NCBI GenBank assembly: GCA_947056845.1
Contig: CAMSCJ010000002.1
Location: 52,692 to 116,691 of the forward strand
DNA: 64,000 bases
Source: an uncultured Mycoplasmatota bacterium
Lineage (GTDB): Bacteria > Bacillota_I > Bacilli_A > RF39 > UBA660
Direction: 5' to 3'
The translations under genes and the position numbers were made by a program. Shown piece after piece: positions 43,706 through 53,324 of this stretch. How positions within the stretch are numbered: position 1 is the first letter of the stretch; each line of letters begins with the position of its first letter. Below the pieces are notes generated by a model, which saw nothing but the letters and a program-made list of their open reading frames with translations, made no database searches and was not told the origin of the DNA.

Positions 43706-44820
43706 TTATTTCCCCTTCTGAACTTTTATTTGATATAAAATTTTAGGTTTTGAATATTCTTCCTCATTACGAATCATTGTTGTTTCAGAAAATTCAACTT
43801 TACCAATAATACTAAAATATTTGTTAACATCCTCAGAATCAAAGAATCTCTTTGTATAATCACCTTCAAAATAAAAGTTTTTTTCTAATTGTTCGCCTAT
43901 TCCTGCTCCAAAATTAAAATCTTTTACTGAAGCAACTCTAGCAAGTAGAATACCATTATTTTTTAAAATTCTTTTAATTTCGCTCATAATATGTATTGTT
44001 GTTTCATTATCAAAATAATGAAGCGATAAATCTGCAATTATTAAGGCATAACTTTCGGAAGCTAAAGGAAATGTTTCTATCATATCTAAATATTGTGTTT
44101 GACTATTTGAAATATTTTTTTTAATATTTTCTAATGCCTCAAGTGAAAAATCACAAGACAATACTTTAAAACCTCTTTCAATTAAATATAAAGTATCAGC
44201 ACCAATACCACACCCTAAATCTAGTATCTCAAAATTTTTATTTTTATTTAATATATCTTTATAATCATCTAACCAATTATCATAAGCTGGTAAACCATTT
44301 CTTTTTTTTGACCAATTATTCCACATTTTTACATAACCAATATCACTATCAATTACTTCTTTTTTAATAATTTTGTGATTATTATCAACTACTAATTTAA
44401 TTTTAAAATTCCCATATTGAAAATATTTTTTATATTCAGGTTTTAAAACATCAATACTAGGAAATATTTTTTCTTTATCCAGTAAATTATTAATCTCTAT
44501 CCACATAGATTCATTTTCAGAAAAACAAGAAGGAGACCCGCTAAACCTATCGCACAAGAAAACATCGAAATCATAAATCATTTCTGGATACTCAATAATT
44601 AAATTACCAATATATCTTTGATTAATAATTTTGATTCCAGTTTCTTCTAAACATTATCTAATAGAAGTATCAGAATTTTTTTCACCATTTTCAATTTTCC
44701 CACCAGGAATATCATAAAATTCTTTGTTCTTTCCAGTCAAATATTTTATAACAAGTACTTTATCATTTTGTACTATAAATGTACGAACAGCTTTTCTTAT
44801 CGACTTATCCACTCTCATCA
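43706..44820 (-). pseudogene. Nudix-methyltransferase fusion with a broken Nudix part; methyltransferase frame intact
   Basis: From ATG 44820 the Nudix domain is readable (YDIPGGKIENGEK ... CLEETGIKII) but has a 2-base frameshift at an A run and a TAA in place of the Glu of the RE-x-x-EE box. The frame 43706-44581 (291 residues) stays open and encodes a class I methyltransferase (EILDLGCGIGADTLYLIERG). The methyltransferase part may still be made from internal ATG 44581, though no ribosome site is seen. Confidence 0.7.
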
Positions 44821-44958
44821 CCAATATAATTTTAACATATTTTCCTCATTAATTAATAGCAATTTTAAGGTTAATATATTTTTAATATCTAATCTAAATG
44901 TTTGATTAAAATATTACAATTTTCTATAATATTTTAAATTAATTTAGTGGGGATAAAT

Positions 44959-45918
44959 ATGAAAAAAAATGAATTGATAAGCATAATAATTCCAGTTTAT
45001 AATACAGAAGATTATTTAGATAAATGTTTAAAGTCGATAATTAATCAAACATATAAAAATATAGAAATTATTATTATTGATGATGGTTCTAATGACAATT
45101 CTAAAAAAATAATTGACCAATATATGGATAAGGATTATCGAATTAAATACTATTATCAAAATAATAGCGGTGTTGCAATAGCAAGGAATTTAGGTATTGA
45201 TAAATCAAATGGTAATTACATAGCATTTATCGATAGTGATGACTATATCGATTTAAAATTTATTGAAAAAATGTATGCCACTATTAAAGATGATGATATT
45301 TTTGCAATTTGTGGCACCATCGATGTTTTAGAAAATGGGGATAAAATTTATAACAAAATAAATCAAAATCTCATTGAAACATTCAGGGGCATCGCTAGAT
45401 ATAGAAGATTAATAAATAAAAAAATACTAATAAATTCAAAAATAAAATTTTCAAATCTAAAAATATCTGAAGATTTAGAATTTTATAGCAAGCTAATGAT
45501 TTACAACAATATGAAATATAGTATTGTAAATGAATGTTTGTACTATTATGTTCAAAGGAAAAATTCATTAATTCATACCTATAGTAAAAATCAAGAAGAC
45601 TCTATTAAGGCGGCTAATAATATTATTGAATTTTGTAAAAATAATAATAAATATGGAGCATATAAAGATAAACTAGAGTATTTATATATCGCCCATGTTA
45701 TTGTGGGATATACAAAACGAATAATATTAAATGGAATAACAGAAAAAGAATTTGCGACAATATTTAATACACTTATTATTAAATTTTCAAGCTGGCACAA
45801 AAATAAATATATCAATGATGATGAATACCTGCCTAATAATTATAGGGAATACGTAGAATATCTAAAAAAGAAAGAATTTACTAACGCTATAACTTATATA
45901 AAAGAGCATTTTCAGTAG
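44959..45918 (+). CDS. Family 2 glycosyltransferase
   Basis: 319 residues from ATG 44959. IIIPVYNTEDYLDKCLKSII, IIIDDGSNDNSKKI and AFIDSDDYID (DxD) are GT-A fold signatures. Probably adds a sugar to surface glycan or teichoic acid. Followed by a sugar-permease-like gene. Confidence 0.92.
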   Translation: MKKNELISIIIPVYNTEDYLDKCLKSIINQTYKNIEIIIIDDGSNDNSKKIIDQYMDKDYRIKYYYQNNSGVAIARNLGIDKSNGNYIAFIDSDDYIDLKFIEKMYATIKDDDIFAICGTIDVLENGDKIYNKINQNLIETFRGIARYRRLINKKILINSKIKFSNLKISEDLEFYSKLMIYNNMKYSIVNECLYYYVQRKNSLIHTYSKNQEDSIKAANNIIEFCKNNNKYGAYKDKLEYLYIAHVIVGYTKRIILNGITEKEFATIFNTLIIKFSSWHKNKYINDDEYLPNNYREYVEYLKKKEFTNAITYIKEHFQ

Positions 45919-45986
45919 CACGTAACCAAAAATTATAAACTTACATATTATAATATAAACAACCTAAAAGGACTAGGAGGATTTAT

Positions 45987-46871
45987 ATGATTGGATATAT
46001 ATTTGCAATCTTATCATCAATATTTTTTGGAATATACATAATCCCTAAAAAACTTGTGAAAGGAGAAACAAAATATTATTTATTTTATATGTCTATTGGT
46101 TTTACTTTTATATCATCTACTGCCTATCTAGTTTCTTTATTAACTGGAAATAATCACGAACAATTATTTCACCCAGTCTTAATATTAGTTATCTTTAGAG
46201 GAATATTTTGGTTTTTAGCTTCTAGCTTATTCTTAATATCAATAGACAAAATTGGTATGTCAAGATCAACCCAATATAAAAATTTAAAAGGGCCTTTAGG
46301 AGTCCTGCTTACTTTAATATTTTTAGCAGAATTTAAAGTTACTAATGCGTTTTTAGTTTTACTAGCAGCTTTATTAACTTTCACTTCCGCCTTATTTTTT
46401 ACAATAAAAAAAGATAATCATAAAATAGACAAATCTGGTATAACTTACGCTATTGGTACCTCTTTATTTTTAGCAGTTAATTCATTAATCCAGAAATATG
46501 TTACCAATTCTGGTTTTATATATACACAACAACTATGGCAAGCAATAACTATCATGATAATTACATATACATACATAATAATTAAAGATAAAAATTTAAA
46601 ACAACTTAAAACTATTACATTAAAAAACAAAGTACTTGCCATTTTAGGAGGGCTATTATACTATTTTGCCACCTATTTTAATACACTATCATATAAACAC
46701 CTACCAGCTTCTATTGCTTTTACTATTGTTAATATGAGTGGTATTTGGTCCGTAATTATTGGTATTTCTATTTTTAAAGAAATAGATTTTAAAAAGAATT
46801 ATAAAAGAATAATTATCGGAATAATATTATCTATAATAGCTATTATTATTTTGTTATTTGGAAAAAATTAA
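45987..46871 (+). CDS. DMT-superfamily transporter (GRP/RhaT-like)
   Basis: 294 residues, about ten membrane helices; start MIGYIFAILSSIFFGIYIIP, PKK and internal repeat IGTSLFLAVNSLIQKYV match the glucose/ribose porter-like DMT group. Ribosome site AGGAGGATTT. Confidence 0.82.
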   Translation: MIGYIFAILSSIFFGIYIIPKKLVKGETKYYLFYMSIGFTFISSTAYLVSLLTGNNHEQLFHPVLILVIFRGIFWFLASSLFLISIDKIGMSRSTQYKNLKGPLGVLLTLIFLAEFKVTNAFLVLLAALLTFTSALFFTIKKDNHKIDKSGITYAIGTSLFLAVNSLIQKYVTNSGFIYTQQLWQAITIMIITYTYIIIKDKNLKQLKTITLKNKVLAILGGLLYYFATYFNTLSYKHLPASIAFTIVNMSGIWSVIIGISIFKEIDFKKNYKRIIIGIILSIIAIIILLFGKN

Positions 46872-46935
46872 AATTTGCATTAACATAACAATTAATCATT
46901 TCTTTAACTAATTTTCAATAAATATAATCCTTACA

Positions 46936-47745
46936 CTAATTTAACTCTATAATTTCTAAATCATTTGGTATATATATATTTCCATTAAAATTTTCACTTG
47001 CTTCTTGCATATATAGTTCTTTTCTTTTACTACCTAGATTCTCCTGAGTATGCCATAAAATTAAATTTTTTGCGCCTACATTTCTTGCCTTAATACTAGC
47101 CGACTTTACGGTATCATGATTTTTTTCTTTTGGCTTAAATTTAACTGCTTCTGTTTCTAAGCAAAAAGCTTCATGTAAAAAATAATCGACATTTTTTATG
47201 TCATCATATAATCTTTCATCTAATGGCTCATCACCAAGAAATGCCAAAGTTTTTCCATTATTTAATTTAGTTTTAAATCCATATTGTTTAGCTATTTTCG
47301 AATAAATATCTAAAAATTCTAAATCATAATTTAATACTGGGACAAGTTCATGGTCATTTACTATATTAATAAATATCCGTTTATCTAGAAATCGTTGTTG
47401 ACTATCCCTTAATAAAATATGAATTTGATCTCTAATAATTTTAGCCACTTCATCATGACAATATATATTTAAAGTGCCTTCATATATTCCTTTTGACATA
47501 GATATATCTACAAATCTATATAGCCATAGCATTCCAAATAAATGATCAATATGCTTGTGAGATATAAAAATATTATGAATTCTATTTATATCAATATTAG
47601 CTAATTTCAATTGCCTTAAAATTCCATTCCCACCGCCAGTATCCACTAATAAATAATCACAATTATTATCCTCTAACAAAAAACATGTATTATAATTATT
47701 TATACTACTTGCAGTGCCAGTTCCCAATACAATAATTTTTTCCAT
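46936..47745 (-). CDS. Metallo-beta-lactamase fold hydrolase, RNase Z-like
   Basis: 269 residues. Metal motif FISHKHIDHLFGM (HxHxDH), FLGDEP and the final LILWHTQENL agree with the RNase Z/MBL group. It is shorter than true RNase Z and the exosite arm is not visible, so the substrate is uncertain. Confidence 0.85.
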   Translation of the reverse strand: MEKIIVLGTGTASSINNYNTCFLLEDNNCDYLLVDTGGGNGILRQLKLANIDINRIHNIFISHKHIDHLFGMLWLYRFVDISMSKGIYEGTLNIYCHDEVAKIIRDQIHILLRDSQQRFLDKRIFINIVNDHELVPVLNYDLEFLDIYSKIAKQYGFKTKLNNGKTLAFLGDEPLDERLYDDIKNVDYFLHEAFCLETEAVKFKPKEKNHDTVKSASIKARNVGAKNLILWHTQENLGSKRKELYMQEASENFNGNIYIPNDLEIIELN

Positions 47746-48139
47746 AAAAAATTTATTCCTCCCTATTTAATTTATTTTAAAACTAAAATAATCTGCATTT
47801 TTAAAATATATAATTCTATATTCTTACTATATAATAATTTTTGTGACAATCCAAATAATAGTTCTTCATAAGATTTCGTCCATAATATAGTCACTAATTT
47901 CATTTTTATTCTCATTTATCACAAATAATAAATCTGCCTTTGTAATATTTTTTTAAATTTTGTATAAATATTAGAATATAATTCTAAAAATTTTTCTTTC
48001 ATCATAAAAATATCACCATTTCTTTTATTCTATCATAAAAGATTTTTTTTACAAAGTTTTATTTACAAACTCTAAATAAATATTCATATTTATTAATCAT
48101 TTACGAATAATATATAATGTAGCATAAAAAATCCATGGA
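47746..48139. other. Intergenic region with a possible decayed gene
   Basis: 394 bases. On the minus strand from 48002, MMKEKFLELYSNIYTKFKK breaks and resumes in another frame as TKADLLFVINENKNEISDYI, resembling the Rossmann-like nucleoside deoxyribosyltransferase type. Too short and broken to name firmly. Confidence 0.3.
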
Positions 48140-48168
48140 TTGACATTGTATACTATTTGTGCTACAAT
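48140..48168 (+). promoter_or_regulatory. Consensus promoter of an orphan small RNA
   Basis: TTGACA, 17-base spacer, TACAAT, with no gene on the + strand downstream. Confidence 0.85.
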
Positions 48169-48174
48169 CTAATT

Positions 48175-48278
48175 ACTCAATGACCAAGTGTTATATGAGT
48201 CCTGGAGACGCAACTATTTATAGTTGCGTTATCCGTTTATAAAATAGATTAGACATCTTTAAATTAAGATGTCTTTTT
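48175..48278 (+). ncRNA. Orphan structured RNA, about 100 nt
   Basis: Starts about 7 bases after the -10 box and ends at a strong terminator (48251-48278; AGACATCTT, TAAATT, AAGATGTCT, T run). Inside are a short stem ACTCA/TGAGT (48175-48179 and 48196-48200) and a perfect 9-bp hairpin ACGCAACTA, TTTA, TAGTTGCGT (48208-48229), flanked by GGA/TCC. No ORF. It converges on the gene at 48264 and overlaps its last codons. I do not recognise an Rfam class. Confidence 0.7.
48251..48278 (+). terminator. Terminator of the orphan RNA
   Basis: 9-bp stem, 6-base loop, T run; overlaps the 3' end of the minus-strand gene. Confidence 0.85.
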
Positions 48279-48776
48279 ATACTTATTGTATTCTTTTAAA
48301 ACATTTTCCAAATATCCAGGTTCATCAATTAAATATGAACTTACAATATACATATCGTTTTTGCTTTGCTCAAGGATTATAATATAACTATATAATTTAT
48401 CACTGTATAAGAGTTTTGTTCTTTTAGTATTTTTATATGGTGCTGTCCACACTTTAATTTTACTACACTCGTCATTATTACATTTAGAACATTTCATATA
48501 ATTATTAATCATTGGTGCAACATAATTTATAAAATATGCTCTTGGTTCTTTCATTCTTATTTTCATGCCTAAGTTTTTTTGAGTTTTAGTAGTTAAGTGA
48601 AAAAAACCTTGCATTTTATTATCTTCAAATGGCATCGTAAAAACTTTTATATGCATTCCATTTATTTTTAGGTTTCCATAATATATATTTTTTATAAAAT
48701 ACTCATATAATTCGTCATCCGTGGTTATTTCTGGCAATGGTCCATTTAAACAAAGTTGTTTTTTAATTGATATCAT
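48264..48776 (-). CDS. Hypothetical protein paired with DUF3800, possible nuclease toxin
   Basis: 170 residues from ATG 48776 (GGAG upstream). GFFHLTTKTQKNLG and IKVWTAPYKNTKRTKLLYSD followed by VSSYLIDEPGYLENVL; a CSKCNNDEC cluster may bind zinc. The alternation of His/Thr, Arg and late Tyr/Ser residues resembles small RNase-fold toxins, but this is only an impression. It overlaps the DUF3800 gene by 14 bases. Confidence 0.65.
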   Translation of the reverse strand: MISIKKQLCLNGPLPEITTDDELYEYFIKNIYYGNLKINGMHIKVFTMPFEDNKMQGFFHLTTKTQKNLGMKIRMKEPRAYFINYVAPMINNYMKCSKCNNDECSKIKVWTAPYKNTKRTKLLYSDKLYSYIIILEQSKNDMYIVSSYLIDEPGYLENVLKEYNKYKKTS

Positions 48777-49464
48777 CTCTAGATCTCCACATAAATATAT
48801 TAAATTTTGTATTATTATAGTAAGAAGTAGTATTAAAATCATTTTGATATAATTTTTTTATCTCATTTATTATATTTAATTTAACTTTATTACCTTCTAA
48901 GCCTCTATAGTAGTATGATAATGCACCTATTAGAATATCATTTATCTGTAATATTGGTGCCTCATATGATCTAATTGGTTGAACTTTTCTAATCGTTTTT
49001 TTATTAGTATCTGACATCTTAATTCTAAGATATTCTAACATAACCTGATGATAATAATATGAATTTGTATCTTTTATATCTGGATATATATTATAAGAAT
49101 TTTCTGGTATTATGATATATTTCAACATTTCGTAATAAGCCTTATGATAAAAATCATTTTCAGTTTGATTATATCTATCATGGTCTAATTTTGTTTTATC
49201 TATAACGATAACTCTAAACTTTAAATAATCAGTATTAAAAAAATAATTAATAATATCTAAGTATAATTTTTCAGTCTTTTTATCTATCTTATTCCATTTT
49301 AATTCAATATTATTAGAAAAATTATAATTTTGTTTTAAATGTTCTACATATTCATTAATTTGTTTCACCTTGTTTTTAGGACAATAAACTGCTCCAATAA
49401 GCATATATTTGCTATCATTACTTATCAAATGACAACTTTCATCACAGTAAATATTATATTCCAT
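48763..49464 (-). CDS. DUF3800 protein
   Basis: 233 residues. The N-terminus NIYCDESCHLISND...LIGAVYC and a late INDILIGALSYYYRG are DUF3800 hallmarks, an RNase H-like fold with acidic active-site residues found in mobile elements and defence islands. Ribosome site AAAGGAGG. Confidence 0.85.
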   Translation of the reverse strand: MEYNIYCDESCHLISNDSKYMLIGAVYCPKNKVKQINEYVEHLKQNYNFSNNIELKWNKIDKKTEKLYLDIINYFFNTDYLKFRVIVIDKTKLDHDRYNQTENDFYHKAYYEMLKYIIIPENSYNIYPDIKDTNSYYYHQVMLEYLRIKMSDTNKKTIRKVQPIRSYEAPILQINDILIGALSYYYRGLEGNKVKLNIINEIKKLYQNDFNTTSYYNNTKFNIFMWRSRDDIN

Positions 49465-49541
49465 ATGAATCCTCCTTTTAATTATATATTATATCATTAA
49501 AATAAATATTTTTAACATTCACTTTCTAAATCATAATCTTT

Positions 49542-49908
49542 TTATATATTTAAATCTATTTCATCAATATCTTCTTCATCTAAGACATTATCCTCATACA
49601 TATCATTAACTTCAGCAATGTACTTTTCATCCTTATCATACAAATTATGTAATTTATTATGTAAGAATGAAATTAGTCTTTCAAATTCAACCTTCTAATA
49701 ATTTAAAATATTTTTTATTTCATTTATTATAGATTTTAATTTTTTTATTTCTTTATATTTCTCTCAAATGATTTCGCTAATGTTATTATTTTCTTTATCA
49801 AATTTTCTTTAACATTGAGAAACATTAAGATGTTTTTTTATTATTTTCTTTAGTGTTTCTTATATTTCTAGATTTCCTTTATTATCTGCATAACTAATCA
49901 AATCCCAT
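49542..49908 (-). pseudogene. C-terminal remnant of a MobV-like mobilization protein
   Basis: A single frame reads ISYADNKGNLEI ... SEII ... EKYKEIKKLKSIINEIKNIL ... FERLISFLHNKLHNLYDKD and ends EEDIDEIDLNI, broken by four stop codons (TAA, TAA, TGA, TAG). Coiled coil then acidic tail is the C-terminal layout of Mob/Pre relaxases. The relaxase domain itself is gone. Confidence 0.55.
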
Positions 49909-49917
49909 CAAAGCATA

Positions 49918-50041
49918 TAAAAAGGCTAACCGAAATTAACCTTTAATATATCTTAAGTCGATCAGTTCGACTAATTTCACTATGGGGCAATACCAAAATG
50001 AGTTTTGCACCCAAGTAGTAAAAGTATTTGAGTAAATACTT
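49918..50041 (-). ncRNA. Candidate structured RNA with terminator
   Basis: Minus strand: GGGTGCAA/TTGCCCC pairing (one bulge), hairpin GTCGA-ACTGA-TCGAC, then terminator AAAGGTTAA, TTTCGG, TTAGCCTTTTT. It follows the exonuclease gene, so it could be a 3' UTR or a separate RNA. No class recognised. Confidence 0.4.
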
Positions 50042-50065
50042 GATAAATTGATTATAGCATTAATC

Positions 50066-51028
50066 CTAATCCATTTCAATCATTTCATAAAAAATATTTT
50101 CCGAAATAATTTCTATATCATAACCATTTAATTTTAATAGTTCTGCTTTCTTTTGTTTATTACTTTTCCCATCTTTGACTAGCGGATTATAATCATTATT
50201 TCCTAATATCAAATAATTAGTTTCTTTTGTTATACTATTGGAACAGAATCCACCTAAATCAACGACATATTGCATAGCTTCTCTTCTCGACATTTTCTCT
50301 AAAGTACCAGTAAAAACACAACATTGATTATATAGTGGATGACTTATATCAAATTCAATATTGTCGGTTTTTATTTCCCTTATATCTAATTTTGATTTTA
50401 TTCTTTTGCAACTGTTTATAAATTTTTCTGTACTTTCATACTTTTCAATTATTTCTTTTGACATATTATTATATACATCTAAAGTTATCTCACAATCTTT
50501 CAATGATCTATGATTTCCACTAACTGATATATTATAATTATTGGCTAAGTCAATTAATCTATGATGTTTCAAGTTTTTTAATAAGTATCTACCAATTCTC
50601 ATTGTATCAATAAAATCGTTATTCAATTCTGTACAGTCAAATTTCATCAATTCATCATATATAAAATTTATATCAAAATTAACATTGTGGCCTAAAATAA
50701 TATTATGCCCAACAAATCTATAGAAAACACCGATTACTTCTTCTATTGTAGGAGCATTTTCTAGCATATCATTAGTAATTCCTGTTAATTCTATTATATA
50801 ATCATCTATTTCATAAGTTGGTTTTACTAAGGTATTAAATGAATCTACTACATTTCCATTTTCTATTTTTAATGCTCCAATTTCTATTATTTCATCAAAT
50901 TGTGGGTCTAATCCTGTCGTTTCAATATCCACAACTACAAAGTTTTTAGGAAAAATCAATAGATTTTTGCCTTTATTTCTAATTACCTTTTTTCTATTAT
51001 CTACTCCTATTTCTAAAGTAAAATTCAT
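50066..51028 (-). CDS. DEDDh exonuclease with BRCT domain
   Basis: 320 residues. DnaQ-like domain 28-190 with VVVDIETTGLDPQ, GHNVNFDINF and HRSLKDCEIT (DEDDh residues); BRCT domain about 235-318 with CCVFTGTLEKMSRREAMQYV. The pair resembles bacterial PolIII-epsilon-like proteins of defence or repair loci. It starts 18 bases after the AAA_13 ATPase, same operon. Confidence 0.92.
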   Translation of the reverse strand: MNFTLEIGVDNRKKVIRNKGKNLLIFPKNFVVVDIETTGLDPQFDEIIEIGALKIENGNVVDSFNTLVKPTYEIDDYIIELTGITNDMLENAPTIEEVIGVFYRFVGHNIILGHNVNFDINFIYDELMKFDCTELNNDFIDTMRIGRYLLKNLKHHRLIDLANNYNISVSGNHRSLKDCEITLDVYNNMSKEIIEKYESTEKFINSCKRIKSKLDIREIKTDNIEFDISHPLYNQCCVFTGTLEKMSRREAMQYVVDLGGFCSNSITKETNYLILGNNDYNPLVKDGKSNKQKKAELLKLNGYDIEIISENIFYEMIEMD

Positions 51029-51045
51029 ATACTCACCTCATCACT

Positions 51046-53304
51046 TTATTTGTAAACAGCTACCAAGTTGTCATCACGCATTTCTTCTTTAATAGCCTCA
51101 TTTATATCAAAACCTGAATCATTATCTAGTTTATTATCATCTTCAATACCCATCATCATATTATAATGCGAAATATGACCAAGATTTTCAAATATTTTTC
51201 TAAACACCTTTTGGTATTTTTCAATAGTGTCATCTTCAAAAATCATTGAAAAATCATCACTTATGTAATGTGAATTGTCATTTATAAAGGAAATAAGGGA
51301 TTTACATAATATTTTTTCTTCCCCTTCAAAGTCATCTATGCATTTTTCATAATCTTGTTTACCAATAATATTAAAATAATATTCTAAAATTCTTCTCATT
51401 GTATTATATATAGTTGCTCGATTTTTCTTGGAATTGTCATTCAATTCATTCCATAAAAGTTGATACGTGGTCTCAATTGGATTTTCTTTATAAACCTGAA
51501 TTGATGAAACATTATTTGTTTTTTTGACAACATAATATTGTTCTTGAGTTTCTTTTTTATGCTTACCACTGCCTTTATAAACAATTTCCTTATAAAAATA
51601 AACATTATGCGTTAACACAAAAACTTGCTTAATTCCATCATTATTATTTAGACAATTGTTAATAATGTTTTTTACCAATGTACTAACAATAAAAACTGTA
51701 TTGCTATCTAAACTTGATATAGGATCATCTATTACGATTATTCTATCTTTAACTATACCATGGTGCTCAGTACTTCCCTTTATTAATTGATAAAAATATA
51801 GAAAAGTTATAAAGCGATATTCTCCTTCACTTAAAGTTTTTCCAACATCGCTGCCATCGTTTCTAACAATTTTATATTTCCCTTTATTTTCACTTTCTTC
51901 AAGTTTAAAACTATTAAATCCAAAAGAAGTCAATATTTTATTTATTTCAATAATGGTTTGAGTAACTCCTGTAATTTCTGATTCTTTTTGTCTTATTAAA
52001 TTTCTATAATTGGAAAGTTCTAATTGTATATCAGAGATTTTTCCATTAATTACTCCAATTGATTTTTCTATATCACTAATGCTTTTATTATAAATTTTAA
52101 TATGTGACTCTAATTCGCTTGCAAAAAAACTCCACAAGTGTTTTTTAAATTCAGTCTTTTCTTTTTCTGAATTCTCAACCATCTTATTAAATTTAATAAT
52201 AGTTTCATTTTCAAGATCAATAAGAGTTTGCATCTCTTCTAGAATAGTTTCAGTTGATGTTAAACATATTTCAGCGCTTGGATTTTCAATTTTATTTGAA
52301 AGGCAAGTTTTGTTTGATTCAACAATAAGATTAAGTTCTTTTAATTTGTTTTCTAGATTTGTTTTTCCAATATCATTTATTTGGTTAATATTATCTTCTA
52401 TAACCTGATATATTATTTGAAATTCTTCATCATAATTCTTAAAAATATTATTAATTCGATTACATTTATCTTCATACTCTTTATCAAAATATTTCAATAA
52501 ATCTTGGATATGTGTATGTCTCAAATCTTGTTGGCAAAACGGACATTGGCTATTATCAATTTCTAAATATTTTAACCCGTTTTTTACCCAATCACTATTA
52601 TTTAATTTTTCAATTAATTCAGATACTGACAAACTATCATTACCTTTGATTGACTCGCTTAAAATACTATTAGCTTCTAAATCTTTAAAACGATTAAAAT
52701 CAATCTTTTGCAATAACATTTTTGTTTTTAGTTCCTTTTTGTACAAGTCATTATATTTTGATTCTAAATTTTGTATTGTCAACAGACTTTCTTTATTAAT
52801 TTCAGCACTTAAACAATTTTCTGCAAACAAGCTTTTATTTCCTATTTTTCCAGTTAATGCTTCTTTAAAGTTTTCGCCATATTTAAGTTTTATTTTCCAA
52901 CATTTCTCTTGAAAATTTTTCTCCTCAATGGTCTTTTCACTATTTTTTTCATCAATTTTTGCTTTCAAAGAATTTAATTCTTTAATTTTTTTATCTAACT
53001 CGATTTTTGTTTGTTCAATTATTTTTTGGGCATCACTAGCGTCTTTACCTAAAGTGAAAATTCCTTTTATATTAGACATTTCATAAAAATTATTATCTAC
53101 AAAATCCTGATTATAGATTAACACTTCTATCTCATTGTCTCTGAATTTTCTTGAGCAATTTTTGAATATTAAAGGATTTTGAATAATTTTTGCTATTGTT
53201 GACTTACCACTACCATTAAAACCATAAAAATAATTAATCTTTTTGGGCTTTATTAGCTCATCCTCAAATGTTGCAGCATCTTTTATTTCTATTTCTTCTA
53301 TCAT
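51046..53304 (-). CDS. AAA_13 ATPase with zinc hook, RloC/PrrC-like
   Basis: 752 residues from ATG 53304. Walker A FYGFNGSGKSTIAKI near 30; long coiled coils; a central CPFC zinc-hook motif near 254; signature KTLSEGEYRFITF; Walker B RIIVIDDPISSLDS; and FVLTHN switch. RloC proteins combine this ATPase with a C-terminal anticodon nuclease; the C-terminal region here (after 600) does not show an obvious Arg-Glu-His triad. A DNA-damage-sensing defence role is inferred. Confidence 0.85.
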   Translation of the reverse strand: MIEEIEIKDAATFEDELIKPKKINYFYGFNGSGKSTIAKIIQNPLIFKNCSRKFRDNEIEVLIYNQDFVDNNFYEMSNIKGIFTLGKDASDAQKIIEQTKIELDKKIKELNSLKAKIDEKNSEKTIEEKNFQEKCWKIKLKYGENFKEALTGKIGNKSLFAENCLSAEINKESLLTIQNLESKYNDLYKKELKTKMLLQKIDFNRFKDLEANSILSESIKGNDSLSVSELIEKLNNSDWVKNGLKYLEIDNSQCPFCQQDLRHTHIQDLLKYFDKEYEDKCNRINNIFKNYDEEFQIIYQVIEDNINQINDIGKTNLENKLKELNLIVESNKTCLSNKIENPSAEICLTSTETILEEMQTLIDLENETIIKFNKMVENSEKEKTEFKKHLWSFFASELESHIKIYNKSISDIEKSIGVINGKISDIQLELSNYRNLIRQKESEITGVTQTIIEINKILTSFGFNSFKLEESENKGKYKIVRNDGSDVGKTLSEGEYRFITFLYFYQLIKGSTEHHGIVKDRIIVIDDPISSLDSNTVFIVSTLVKNIINNCLNNNDGIKQVFVLTHNVYFYKEIVYKGSGKHKKETQEQYYVVKKTNNVSSIQVYKENPIETTYQLLWNELNDNSKKNRATIYNTMRRILEYYFNIIGKQDYEKCIDDFEGEEKILCKSLISFINDNSHYISDDFSMIFEDDTIEKYQKVFRKIFENLGHISHYNMMMGIEDDNKLDNDSGFDINEAIKEEMRDDNLVAVYK

Positions 53305-53324
53305 ATTCACTACACCCCACTAAT

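Larger units (their letters stand above)
49465..50065. other. Intergenic region with a decayed Mob gene and a structured element
   Basis: 601 bases. It contains the pseudogene at 49542-49908 and, at 49918-50041, a hairpin-rich stretch ending in a minus-strand terminator. No intact gene. Confidence 0.6.

Noticed and set aside
48175..48278. Assignment of the orphan RNA to a known riboswitch (preQ1, ZTP, purine, SAM).
   Set aside because: None of the conserved cores I know for these classes can be found in the sequence.
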